From Tanytarsus gracilentus (taxonomy: Eukaryota; Arthropoda; Insecta; Diptera; Chironomidae): a DNA stretch of 64,000 nt. Numbering within the stretch: the first letter of the stretch is position 1; the number at the start of each line of letters is the position of its first letter. The stretch lies in NCBI GenBank assembly GCA_038502055.1, contig JAXRKN010000016.1:1-64000 (forward strand), given 5' to 3'. The notes under the pieces are model-generated. The model ran no database searches. It was not told where the DNA came from and saw only the letters and a program-made list of their open reading frames with translations. Below, piece after piece: positions 10,862-24,000 of this stretch. Made by a program: the position numbers and the translations under genes.

Positions 10862-13133
10862 TTATTTTTTCATTTCGCTCTTACTAAGTCCTAAGCTTTT
10901 GATGAGTGCTTTGTGGGAGGGATCTCTGCCGCGGAAACGTCTAAACACCTCGCTCGTACTCAAAGTGCCACCATAAGTCAAAAATGTATCTCTGAATCGC
11001 TTTCCACACTCAACAAAATCAGTTTCTTTTTGCGATTTGCTTGCTTCGTAAAATGCTGAGTAGACATCAGCGGCAAGGACATCAGACCATACGTTACTGA
11101 AGTAGGCGCCGCCCCATTCACCAGAAAATATTGGAGTAAATGAACAGACATGTGAATCTTTCTTGTCTAACTCAAAGACATAATATTTTGGATAAAGTTC
11201 CTTCACCAACTCCCACCAAAAGGTTTTCTTCATGTGAAGTTGAATATCCAAGTCTGAGTGATAGAGCTGTCGTGATAAATTGAAGCCAGCCAGCTGCTTG
11301 CGATTTTGTAGGAAAGCAGCAACATATTTTTCCGGCAATGAGTCGTCATTTGAGTAGTGCGCAGTGATTTCTTTCAGAACTTTCTCATTATACAGTAAAT
11401 TACTCATGACCTTTCCAACTGTATCAACCGCATCCCATTCAACATTCGAAGTGCCCGCCAACTCACTGTATCTTGAATTCGTTAAAACTTGCTGAAGTGT
11501 CGAGCCAAATTTATGGAATAATTGATGAACTTCGTTAACGCTGAGTAGAATGGATTTTTCGGCTGTGGGCATAAAGTTGAAAATAATTGCCGACAGAGGT
11601 TTTGTGTCGGTTAATTCGCTTCGACTACGAATATTCACAACCCAACCACCGCCTTGATTCACATCGAGCACTGCTTTCTCTTCTTGGCGAGCATAAAGGT
11701 CAACATAAAAGCCACCGAGCGGTTCTGCACCCGCATTTTCACTATTATCGAAAACGTCAAAGAATTTTACATCCTCATGCCAACGATTTGGCGACGATCG
11801 TTCGACAATTTTGATAGAGAAAAGCTTCTCGGACAAGCGAAGCAGGTTGTTGAAAACTTTATTGAGTGGGAAATATTCGCGAATGACATCTTCATCGAAA
11901 TTATGCACATCGACGAGCTGGCGACGTCTATAGTAAGAAAGATCCTGAATCTCTAATGGCCGATGATAACCGACATTTTCAGCATACGATTGAAGACTTG
12001 CAATTTCATTCTCCTGCGCCGGTTGAGCATGTTCGTGAAGTCTTGCGAGCATTTCTTTAACTTTATCTACGCTCGATGCCATTTTAGTTTCCATAGACAT
12101 TGCCATGTAGTTTTCATATCCAAGTATTTCTGCCTTTACTTGTCGAGTAAAGCGAATCTCCTCAATTGCCACACTATTGTCATACTGCTTATCCGAATTT
12201 TTTGAGCACTTCCTTACATCCGCTTGCCAAATATTCCATCGGAGATTGTGATCGGGGCAGTACTCGAGAAATGCTTGCACAATTGATGGTTGCAATGAAA
12301 GCTTCCATGGACCTTTCTTAGGTGGAGCTTTTGGATCAACAGAAATGGCTTGAAGTAAACTTACTGGCAATTCCTTCACGACTGCCGCATCGTTGCAGTT
12401 TTGTTGAAACGATCTACGGGTGGTTTGAACTCTTTGATGAAAATCCTTTCGATTATTATTGAGCTTCACCAAGATGTCATTGAGATATGCTTTTTTCTTT
12501 CCTTCTACCTCAACTCCATTGAGCCTTCCCTCGAGAAGATATTTGTTAATAAGTCGTTTCTGTTGTTCATCAAACTCTTGCTTCGAGCTGCTTTTAACTT
12601 GTTTCAAGGCATAATAAATTGGAAGAGAATTAAATTTTGCGGATCGCACACGCAACATCCGGTCGTGGATAGTGAGGTAGCTTTTGGTGGGCATCAATGA
12701 ACTGTTGCCTAAATAAAGCGTTTTTGCTAATCCCCATGTTGACTCTGCCTGACTAGTCATCTCTTCCAATGGATGTAAAATTTCCTTGAAGGCATCTTCA
12801 ACAACAGTTTTTGAGGTGATTTCATCTTCGAGTGCTTTCAAGCCCTTCTCGACCGCCAAGCCTTGATTTCCTATCGTACTTATGCAATGTTCAATTGTGA
12901 ACTTTGAAAACTCGGGAAGGTCATGCTTGCCATTCGTAAATAAATGTTCAGTTTCCTCGCCGATTTCAGGAACTCTGAAAAATATTAAATCATCAGAATT
13001 TCATTAAACTACGTAAAATTTCACAATGCATTACTTACAATACAATAAACCCATTGTTTCTCTTTGCAACTAAATTAGAATTACGCGTAATTAGAAGGTG
13101 ATTATGCCTTAAAAGTCTTAAAATTGAAGACAT
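10862..13133 (-). CDS. M3-family oligopeptidase homologue lacking the zinc-binding motif (probable pseudoenzyme)
   Basis: Homologue of oligopeptidase A/thimet-type metallopeptidases, which cut short peptides. Two exons: 13133-13039 and 12974-10862; 735 aa, within the family range. Exon 1 encodes MSSILRLLRHNHLLITRNSN, Arg/Leu-rich with no acidic residue, like a mitochondrial presequence. Exon 2 begins PEIGEETEHLF and DLPEFSKFTIEHC, typical of insect members. The domain is complete through GGFYVDLYAR and the C-terminal fold, but the catalytic HEFGH is replaced by HKFGS (NEVHQLFHKFGSTLQQ), and the downstream zinc-ligand Glu (FMEN in related enzymes) aligns with VMSN. So the catalytic Glu, one ligand His and the ligand Glu appear lost in an otherwise undamaged frame. 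By inference the product is inactive as a zinc peptidase and may bind peptide or a partner. An alternative is that this is an insect-wide variant. Confidence 0.9.
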
Positions 13134-13722
13134 TACAATTCTTCTATTTTTTTTATTATCAGCTGGATCTTTTGCTTGAGCAATTTTCCCCTGAAAAACA
13201 TTTAATTTTGAATTTTTGACGAACGTTACAGAATTGAATGAGATTTGGGAATGAATAATTTTAATTACACACAGATCTTTATAAAGATAGAAAAAAATGT
13301 GAATTGAAAAAATATTTGGAAATTCTGAGTATTATTTTAAATTCATCACTTTTGGTGGTTTAGGGCTTATCTCTGAATCTTTAAGTTAGATTTTTTTAAA
13401 AAATTTTAAGAGACGAATAAGTTTTGTAAAATTATTTAATTTACTCAAATTAGCATGGTCGACGATAAATTTTTAAAAATCCAGAGACTCCAAAAAATCT
13501 GAAATAAATCTATCTTAAAATTAAAAACCACATTTTTGTTCGAAGATAATTTTTACTTTATTTATTCATCGGATTAAAGAGAGTAAATTTAATAAAGAAA
13601 TTTTTAAAGAAAAAAAATAGAATAAAGATTTCACTTCAATGACTAGTTTACATTTTTTTGTTAGTTATAGTAACGGGAAAATTTTTCTAAAAGAATCATT
13701 CGGGATAAAATCTCTTAAGTTT

Positions 13723-14301
13723 TTAATTTTTAGCATCACTCGAATTAATTTCGCTATTAGAATCGTTTTGATCACAGTCCGACTTGAGAATCGTTGGACG
13801 TTTTGAGTGTTTCTTGCTTTTGGGAAAGTCAAGAGTTTGATGGATATTTTGGGGTGGTGGTGGTGCACTATCTAAATCACATGTACATTTATTTGTGACC
13901 AAACATTTTCCGCGCACTATCGGATAGGTTGCGTAACGCGAAAAATTTTCTTCAATCGCTTTCTTATCTTCGGACGTGCTACATTCTCCACAAGGTTTAT
14001 GAATGAGAATAATTCCAACGGGCGGTATTTGAGGCGAATCATCAAGCGGAGTTTCAGGTGTAGAGCGTCCGGAGCGTCCGGATGTCTGTGGGAACGAAAC
14101 ACAACTTTAAATATTCATAACTAATGAAATTATAAAACTTTTTCACGCGCTCACCTGTGACTCACTAGAACGTTGCATTTGGGGCATTGGTGAGACGCTG
14201 TAGCGTCGTCTCTGGTGAGGGGAAATTTCTTCTTCTTCGTCGTCAAGATCAAGCTGAATAATACTCTCCTGACTTCCCGTTATCTTTTTAATTTCAGGCA
14301 T
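13723..14301 (-). CDS. Small uncharacterised two-exon protein
   Basis: Two exons, 14301-14155 and 14085-13723, joined in phase 0 by a 69-bp GT-AG intron; 169 aa. I do not recognise the family. The N-terminus has a Glu/Asp block (LDLDDEEEEISPHQ) followed by RRRYSVSPMP, which resembles a basophilic kinase site, then a Ser/Thr/Pro-rich stretch (SGRSGRSTPETP). A short hydrophobic segment PPVGIILIHKPCGEC follows, with four further cysteines (KCLVTNKCTC, and DCDQ near the end) and a PPPP run. The C-terminus is polar and rich in Lys, Ser and Asn. No signal peptide or membrane helix is seen. Support for coding is the consistent splice pair, an uninterrupted frame and a better Met context than other frames; homology is not shown. 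Confidence 0.6.
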
Positions 14302-15558
14302 GCGGAAAGATTTCAATCATAAATTTTTAATTTTCAGTCTCGAAGGATAAAAAAAGCTTTTTTTTCGTTAAAATTTTTCGCTCTTTAATTAAAATCATAA
14401 AAGTATAAAATAATCATAAAAATTAATATGTACATTGTAACTACAAAATTAAAACTTAATTAATTATGTGTTGACTTTTGATTAATTGATTTCATGAATT
14501 ATCGAATGTTTGACATGTTCGTTTAAACTTTAAATGAAAAATGTGTGAATTGGTAGTGAAATACTGAGCATAAATGCATTAAGCTGCTAATCTTCACCAC
14601 TGTCATTGGCAATTTTCACACTTGATTGGAAATGATAAAAAAAGTTAGGTCACATTTAATATTAAGTCAATTCCAGTCAATAAGTTTTAAACGTGACCGA
14701 ATTTATGAAAAATTCCTCTAGAAATATTGTTGGCCTCTGGAAGTCCTCAAAAGTCACATTTTCACACAATTGTGCACAATCGCTTAAATCATGCCATGGA
14801 AAAATTGAAGTGGCTCTTTATCATCACCCGAAACAAACAATTTAAGGCCTTTAATCTTCTTGCTGATTAATTGCTTGAAGTTATCAAGACTTCTTATTGT
14901 TCTCAAATGATATCATTTATTTTATGCCAGTACTTTCCAGAAATGCGAACCATATAAATATTTTAGTTACGGATTTCGTCACTAAGTTAATCTTATCACA
15001 GATGCTTAACAATATAAGAATTGGTTTTCGTTTATGAAATGAATGAAACTCGATTTTTTGCGAGTTAATTTCGCCACATCGGAATCGATTTCGAAATTAT
15101 TAAGATGTTAATTAAATTAGCAGCAACAGGTGATTTTTCAACGCTAATTGTGTACGAAATATATATGAAATCGTTTAAAGTGTGGGTTTATAATACTCTT
15201 TAATTCTTAAAAGGAGACTTGCAAAGCTAAGAGGCACATACTGTGCTTTTTTAATCCCTGTAATGAACATGTGTTGCCTCTTTCATGTTTTTAGCGAGGT
15301 TGAATTAAGTGGAGGGTTGGTTTTAAATTATAAAGCATGAAATTATATTTTCACTACCTAATTTAAAGCAACCCTTGACAAATTTGACTTTGCAAAGCTC
15401 TTTTAGAAAGAATGGATTAAACAAATTATAAACTAAAAGTGCTCATTATCAAAAAATGTTTATCAGCTGCACTTCAACTGATTTCATTGCAAAAATTATC
15501 AGTTATCACACACGAGTCTCAAAATAAAGAAAATGCTCTGGATAGAAATGAGCAACAA
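14302..15558. other. Intergenic, no gene seen
   Basis: AT-rich spacer between the small two-exon gene and the end of the goliath-type gene. No open frame with recognisable content. Its right part probably carries the 3' untranslated region of the RING ligase. Confidence 0.55.
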
Positions 15559-16905
15559 TTAAGCGTTTGAGGGTCCACTTTCGCTACTCGTATTGTTATT
15601 AGATCTCGAACTCACAACAAATCCGTATTGCTTTAGAACTCGGCACTTGCAGAGGGGGCAAGTATAATTCTGTAACAGCCATGGATCTATGCAGTTTCGA
15701 TGGAACTCATGCCTGTAAGTAAGAAATTATTTGAGCTAAACTGGGCAGTCTTGCTTAACTGTGACAACTTACCTGCATGGTAAACACCTTAAAATGTCGT
15801 TAATACGATAAGCTTCGATACACACCGCGCAACAATCGCTTTCAATTTCCTACAATAATTTTTTTCGAAGCCGGATAAAGAGCAGATGCGATGATTGTTT
15901 ACAGACGCGTGATGGAGGAGGAAGAATGAAAGATTAAAGAGAGATTTAGAGGTGAAAAATATTTAACCAAAATTTTAATTCTTTTCTTACCTTCGAAAGA
16001 GTTTTAATTGTTTTTGTTGGAATTTTCTTCAGCGCCTCTTTGGCTTTGTTCGTGTCCATTTTTTGTTCATTCTCTTTCGTTTGAAGATATCTAAATCGCT
16101 GGTAGTAGTAGACAATTAGCCAGAGCATCGAAATGACCATCACAATAATGAAGGAAATGGTCACAAAAAGCACCGACGAACGATGACCGAAACTAGATTT
16201 CTTATCGAATCGCATGCCCTGCTTTATTGAAATGTAGACCGGCTGACTCTCGCCGTATGTTCTTATAATTTCAGCTAACTGATTGCCCTTATATTGGGGC
16301 GTAAAGACGGACGATATGTTGCCCTCGAGGAGCTCTTTGTTGGTTATTTTCATGTAATTGAGTTCACTGCCACTGTTGTTGTTGTAAATTATGACGCCAG
16401 CCGCTTTCTGATAGAACACGTGTAAAATTTTCTTCTCAAAATCACAACCACCACGTTTTATGAGGGCAATCCATGGTGTTTGTGAATATTTGCTCAAGGG
16501 ATTACCGAAGCTATCACGAAGTGTCGTGTGGTTGCATGCGGAATGGTCGCTTGTGTCATCGGCATTCGTTATATGAACTAATTGACCACTAACATCCATC
16601 ACTTGTCCCATGCCAAATTTGCTTCTCTCATGATCGTCCTCCTTGAATTTGAGTTCATCTCCATCCCACCATGAGACATTAAAGAACGCCAGAGTGATGT
16701 AGCGATTGGAGTCAGAAATTTCGAGGAGTGTCTCCAATTTCGGTTCTTGAGATTTTACAGTGCCTGCCGGTAGGCCCGCAAAGGTATTTACGACACCATT
16801 GTTGATAAAATCTTTTTGTTTTTCACTCGACAATGAATCGCGCGTGTCTATGCTTCCGCCACTCTTCGCGACGCTTAATATGCAAAAGAGTATCAACGAC
16901 TTCAT
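15559..16905 (-). CDS. gol: Goliath-type E3 ubiquitin ligase (PA-TM-RING)
   Basis: Endosomal membrane E3 ligase that ubiquitinates transmembrane cargo. Three exons: 16905-15991, 15849-15773, 15712-15559; 381 aa. The signal peptide MKSLILFCILSVAKSG is followed by NTFAGLPAGTV and a luminal protease-associated domain with N-glycosylation sites (NVS, NHT, NIS) and the hallmark PWIALIKRGGCDFEKK...AAGVIIYNN. A membrane helix (about residues 245-270, LFVTISFIIVMVISMLWLIV) precedes YYYQRFRYLQTKE. The cytosolic RING-H2 spans exons 2-3: CAVC, then CLPCRHEFHRNCIDPWL and CPLC, all zinc ligands present. The tail is short and Ser/Asn-rich (SNNNTSSESGPSNA). Shorter than Drosophila Goliath, mostly in the tail. 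It points away from the 21012 gene across a 4-kb shared upstream region. Confidence 0.93.
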
Positions 16906-19900
16906 ATTTCTTAAACACGTTTAAACTACGCTCCGCTTTTCGATAATTGAATTTTTTTCTCCAAATATTTTTCTTTCTTGAAGAAGAAAAGTTTTCTCTC
17001 TTTTCTTGAGTGAGTAAATAATAAAAGTTTCAAGCTGGATAGCGAAAAAACTGGCCGTTTTATCTTTTCACGCTATGTGTATTGTCGTTGACTTTTATCA
17101 TGTTTACACGACTGTCGAACAAATTGATGGGTTAGTCATTTATAATCACGTCTGTGTATACTGAGGGGATTTTCGTCAATTCCTTTTGTCACTTCTGATC
17201 TCTTAAAGACTTTTCTGATAAATTTTTTTACGTATCTGAAATGGGTGAAAGATAAATTTTACTAAAAACAGTAAAAATTTATTATTTTAAAAAAAATTAA
17301 TAATCATAAAATTTCCCAAGTATTCCGGGAAAAAAATTTAATTCCGGGGTTTTGAATAATTGTGAATAATTTTATTCGCCACAAGAGCCTTCACTGTGGA
17401 CTCATCAATATCAGTGACTTTTATGAACTAATGCCATAAAAAATCCATCATATCACGATCGAATGATAAGAAAGGTCGTTTAGATACTAGTTATCGGGCT
17501 CCTTCAAAAAAAATATTGAAGAGCAAGCTGAATAGCTCGAAACTTATATAAATTTCATGAACACTAGAAGAATGCATTGAAGGTGCAATAAACCGGGAAG
17601 AAAGCACATTTTTGTAGAACGGTAATGGAAACTTGACGACGTCTCTCTGTGTGCTCGTGCGAATGAATATATGAAATTATAATTCTCGGAAGGCGAAACT
17701 TCATGGGGTGTAATAAACTCAAATGAGTCTGATAGCAATTTATGTCATTTACCAAATCACTCAGCATGTGCTAATTGGACCGTGTTAGGCAAAAAATAAA
17801 TATTTTATCATGATGGTTCGTAATGACGATATTATTACTTTTCACACATGCTTGCAAACACACATTTTTGCTCAGTAAAAATTTGTTCAGTAAAAGTTAT
17901 TGTAAAATGCAAAAAGCACATTGAATATGCATATTCACTTCCTTGTGTTAAATGACGACATTTTACCTCTAACAGATCGATATACTCGACATCTCCCTCG
18001 CCTAATATTTTTATTATATATCAATTGAACATCATTGTAGTTGATGGCAACACGCAAAACACATCAATGTGACTCTTCGTTCAGAGCGGAATTCTCGCTT
18101 TTGCAGGAAGCCCATAAAAAATCAATATTTTATATTTTTTTTTCGAAAAAGCGAGTATGCAAATTTGTTTTTTCGCAAAGTTTTTTTTTTCTTTATGTAA
18201 ATGGATAAAAAATTGGATGATTCAAAGTCTGGTCGGTGTTGTTGAAAAAAAAACAATTTTGCGTGTGTCGTGAAGAAAAATGGAGGGGAAATTTAAATAT
18301 TTTATTCAATTTAAAAAATATAAAAAAAAATTAAAAAATTAAAATAAATCAAATTCTTCCATCCCTTGAAATTTTTTTAAAGCACACATTTTCGCACGTG
18401 TTTGTAAAATTATATCGTTGTCTAGGCATAAAAAACAAAATGATCATAAAAATTACGCAGCGTTATGGAATTAGTTAGTTCTAAGGGACGATATTAATTG
18501 CTTAATTTTGTCACAATACTTGAGTTAATTGCTGATTAATTTTCTTGAACAATTTTTTCCTTTCCTTTGAATTATTTCAAATTGCCGCATGAAAATGTTA
18601 ATGAGAGCTTTGAAAGCACTTTCAGCGCCAGCGAATTTAACTTAATAACACAACGCCGTCTGAACACGCACGCGAGTCTGACATTGATCGTGAAATGTTT
18701 TCAAATTGATTTTATGATATTTACGAAAAAAAATTATGAGTAGCTTCATCGGGTGATTTTGTGGAGGAACAACACGAGGCTTATTTAAGCACTTCCATCT
18801 GCTTTTATAAAAAGAATTTCTTCCACCTTCACCTGCCGCGTGCTGTCACTTCTTATTTATGCTCGAACATGTGCTCAACGTGATCACTTAAGACTCTCAT
18901 CCTTTTATTTGATTTCTCTTTGTCTCTTGTATGCATGTCAAATCACACTTCGTTTGGACTCAAACACGTTTTATTTTGCGAATCGAATATTTAATTATGA
19001 ATTTATTTATTTTTACTATTCACAGTTTCCTGATTGTTTTTCCAGCATTTACGCTCTCTCGCATTTAACGAATCATTTAATCGGTATTGGATATCAAGAA
19101 CCGTTTTTATACGCAAATTAACGTCTGTATTGTACAAATGAGGCATTTGGTGAAGCCGTAGAACGAGTAGAGATATTTTTTTCTTTAACGGTACTCTAAG
19201 TACGGCTGCAATGGTAATTGTTTAGTCGTGATTGAAAATTTTAAATCCCAGCACTTAATTTTTGTAATGAAAATTAAATCGGAAACCTGGATAATTTTTG
19301 GAAATTCTCTCACTTGTTAAATTGAATTGGAAAAATGAGGTTGAGCGGACAACAATGTCAATCACTTTGCATTGAAGTTTGTTACATATTCAAGTTCCTT
19401 TAGCCCTGACACTTCCAACAACCTGACCTACTTAACTCTTTGCACAGGGTGCATTTGGGGTGGAACGTATGTAATGCCATATTCACGACCTCATGCTTCA
19501 CTATACCCCTGCATGAGCGATAAATTTTAGGAAATATTTTGAGCCCTTTTTTCTGCATGATGATGTGGGCTTAGAATTTTTTCTCATGTGAAAAAAACAT
19601 TTGCGTAATTTGACTTTTTCATCGTCGGTTACGCCTTATAAAGTCAGGAATCAATGCAGTGGCAATCAAATGCGGAAACTTTTTTTTCTGATTATGTTGG
19701 AGTTAAAACAAAGAAATATACCAAAATTCGTGACATGAAAGCAGAATTTTATCGAGCGCAAAAAATCGATTTTTTAGGCAGAATGAAAATAATTCTGATG
19801 TACCTTTTTTTTCTCTCACTCGAATACTGAATTTGGGGTGTATTCTAATTATAATTTTTTTTTTCTCTTTAATATTAGCTACACCCACAATCACTCTCAC

Positions 19901-21011
19901 TCTTAAATTTAATAACTTGTTTAACTTTTAATTTTTTATGACCTTTTTAACTCTTTTTTTTTCGTCGAACGAAAAAATTATTTTGCTCCAAGTTTTGATT
20001 TTTTTCACTGCAGTAGAAACAAATTTTTATAACTTGGCCAAAAATAATTTTTTCAATCGTCCCTTATCGCTCACGATTTGGCAGTTAACGCGAAAAATGT
20101 CATGTGTTCTCTTTAAGCAACAGAAATGAATTGATTGCACGACGAGGTTTGACTGAATATTAAAATATAACACCTAGTCTTGAGCGTAATTTGATTTTCT
20201 CTTTGTTTTTGTTGTTTGACGTCGTTCTCGATGCGGTTCAATCGGGAACGTAAGGGTTTAGTACTTGCATTGTTATGGACATTCTAATGTAGGTTATGAA
20301 AATTTTAATAAATTAATAAATTTTAGATTTTTAAATTCGACAGTAAAAAAATGATTCAAAAAATGTTTTAAAAATATTTTGAACTCGCTAAAAAAAATTT
20401 TAGAGGTTATTTTAAAAAAGAAAAATTCAATATCTTTTTGCCCGGAATATACTAAAAAAATTGTACTAAAATCACAAGAGAGATTCCAATAGGTGATTTT
20501 AGAACAATAAATTTCTTATAAGTGTCTTGTGTTTTGCAAAATTTTTGTTTTAGACGAAAAATGTTGATTTTTGGATCGAGAAATAGCTAAAGTGTTCCTT
20601 CGGAGGTAAATGACGATCCGCAGCTCGAGACACATTCCGAAAGGCTTTTTCCTTTGTGCAATTTCAAGATGAATCTCATCCGAATTTAACACAGTTTCTA
20701 TGACCTCGAATGACTAATTTTTTCCCAAAGAACAGTAATCTGACGGAATGTGTGTATTAATAAAATTCTTATAAACATTTTCGTGTCTATCCGAAATATA
20801 TCTCACACCGCACCCATTTGTTAAAATGATTCCTAATCGATAATATTGTTGCTGTTCGCATTTTTTATATTCTAGCCAACATTTTTCTGTTGTATGCTTT
20901 ATTTGGCGACCCCACGAACAAAAGAACAGAACAGACGTAAAAAAATACTTTACAACACACATCATTCCGATTGCTGGGCTGATCAACAATCGAGAGCGCA
21001 AAAATTAAGTA
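16906..21011. other. 4.1-kb intergenic region between divergent genes
   Basis: Lies between the starts of the goliath-type gene (-) and the large disordered-protein gene (+), so it must hold the promoters of both. Sequence is AT-rich with T runs around 18130-18200. Open frames here lack motifs and splice partners. No RNA gene or transposon end was recognised. Confidence 0.6.
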
Positions 21012-24000
21012 ATGGATGCGGATGATAAAAAACAGTGCAATACGTTTTATGAAACTGCTGCTGCAAAGCCAACGAATTTAGAGAGTAATAATTTAATTAA
21101 GAGCGAATGTCTGAAGCGAACTTTAGACGGTCTCGTTACGCACATTGCGAAAGGTTGCGAAGATGAGAAGAAAGAAAAAAGTGGAGTGGATGAGGCCAAA
21201 GATGAGCCAAAGAGTGTTCACGAGGAGAAGGCAGATGTTTCGCCCGAGATAAGCAATAAGAAGAGCAATGATACATCTCCGATGACTGACTCTAATTGTT
21301 CTGGAAGTAATGGCGACGGTGTCACTAGGATGAGTAAAAGCTTTTCGATTCATACATTCGATAATTCTCAAAAACGTTTGTCAATGGAGAAGTCACAAGA
21401 AAATGAAGACGTTACTAAAAGCATGGCGTTTACAATTGATTTCGGTAGTGCTAAGCAAGTTGATGAGCAAAGACATAAAAACCTCTTGGAACGTCTCCAG
21501 AATCGTGCACGTCGAGGCGTCTCACTGTCTAAAGTTGAAGATGAGATGACAGAAAGCAATTCTAGTTCACAGCTCAATGCAAAACTTCGATCACCAGTGA
21601 GTGCGAAACTTCCGAGAAAAAATTCTCGAGACACTATTGAGTCACCGCAAAAACCATTGTCAGCTGGTGTTCGAATGCGCGAAAAGGCAAAATCTAATCA
21701 ACTTAAAGATGCCAGTAAGCGTCACAGTTGGAGTCCGCGTTCTAGTATGGTCGAGCAAGCTCCATCTCAACAGCAACAAATACCGCAAAAGGCAAAACCA
21801 ATAAATCCACTGGAACGACACTTAAAACTTCATACGTTAACGAAGGCTGATATGAAGCCTTTGCCGCCTACCACACTGAATATTACATGCCTTCAGCCTC
21901 CGCTGGAGAATAGAGAATCTCTCTTTAATGATGATCAAGTGTCAGAAGCTGGCACATATACCATAGATGGTGATAATTATACGGAAGAACAAAAGGAGAA
22001 AATGAACATAGACAAAATGAATAGAGCACACGATGCCGAGCTGCTGCAGCGAAAACTTCAAATCAATGAATCAGAGAGTAATGTTGAAAATGATTTGGAA
22101 ATCATTGATCTTGAGGCGATTCCATCAACAACGTCTGCAGAGCGTCGCACTAAATTGTCATCACTAGTGAAAGGTCGAAAAAATATTTTAGAAGTGTCCT
22201 TTTGTTATCAAGAGCCTCCAGCAGCAGCACCATCGGCCTCAATCAACAACAATAATCATAGTAATAGTAGTAAAAGTAAAGTTTCTTATCTGGAGAAACT
22301 CAAATCGCGAGTGAAGAATATTGGTGATAAGACATTTCACAAGACAAAATCGGCCGAGGGGGATATTGGTTGTTTTACAAGTGTAACGACGTCCGGAGTG
22401 TTGAGCAAAAAGCCCACATTAGATTTGAATCCGCACCTAAAAAGAAAAAACTCGTTAACAAAATCACAAATTGACTCATCGGAATATGTGCAGGGAATAC
22501 AGAGGACTGAGAAAAGCTCAATTACTGACAATGATAAATCTATTGCAGCGGCAGCAGCAGCAGGCTATCAATTAAACTTGTACCCTCACCAGTCGCCAAC
22601 CACGACAACTGGAAAAGGTAGAAAAGAGTCGGTCGGAAGCAGCAATACATCAATTTCGACTGCCGCAACTAAAGATGATTGGATTCAAGAATGGGCGAGA
22701 AATGCTCGTGAATACTCACGACATAAGCGCACACCAGGTGGTCCGGTCATGTCGAGTAGTTATAATTTTGAAAGCTCTCTTGAGAAAAGCGATCAATTCG
22801 GGTACTTTAGTGATGATATAATGAGTCGCAGTGATTGTAAGCCTCAATATGAAGAGTTTGGTGATAATTTAGATAAATATCATCAAAAAGGTCCACACCG
22901 CAAAAAGCCCCCCACACCAGAGCATCATGAAGAAAGATCCATTAATAATTTGAGTGATCATGAACCCATTTCACTTTCGTCCGCACGAAGCCGTCGTGTT
23001 TTAAGAGATTTCGATTTAAATAATAAGCAAGAGAATTCACGTGTCTTCAATATCAAGCCACCCATGAGCCCGAGTCGCATTCCGTCACCAATGGGAAGTA
23101 TAAGCCATCGACAAAAACGATACGGCAGCAATAAAATGCTTTATGGAAGTGACACTGTAAATACTATAAAATATTTGATTGATTGATTTTCAACTCAAAA
23201 TTTATCTATTTTTAGGATTTGACTAATGACACTGAACTCTATCTTCAACGAACAGCAGCGGCAATAAGCACTTTGCAAAATATGCACCGAAACAATTCAT
23301 TACGCAATACATCACTTCAAAACTCACCTGTCTCGCCTTTATCACCTAATCGTCCATCAACGGTGGTAGCGACGACAACTGTGAAAGCATCAAACAAGTC
23401 ACCAGCTCCTCATCTTCCACCACATGCACGAGCTCTTTCAGCTTCGAGAAATCCAGTTCACAAAAGAAATTCCTCGCTCGATTCTTCGCAATATAATAAT
23501 GTCATGTCCACAAGCTTACACTCTAATCAACATACTAATAATCACCACTACGAAAATAAATCTCAGACCAAGCAACAACAGCAACAGCACTCGCGACACA
23601 ATAGCTATGATGGAATGCCAACATCACCAGCTGCACCGCAGAGACCTACAAACTTAAAATACTCTCACTTCGATCAAACAGATGATGACGATTATGAGTC
23701 AATGCCGAGTCGAAATAACGCGTTACCCGAGCGACAGCAAGTCGCATCGATCAAACAAAGTGCAATAAAGCAGCAGCACACTTCTTCGCCGATTAAGCGC
23801 TCGAGTTCGTTCAATACGAAACCACAAGATAACTCATCGCCTGCTCGTGCTCATTCTGGCACGCCAAAGTTGCATAATAAATTCACAAAAACCGTCTCGG
23901 CACCGTCGACGGCAAGAATTCAGAAGTCGGCAAGCAGCTCGTGTTTCAAACAAGCGGTTCGCGATGACGAATATGAATTTTATATTAATGATGATGACGA

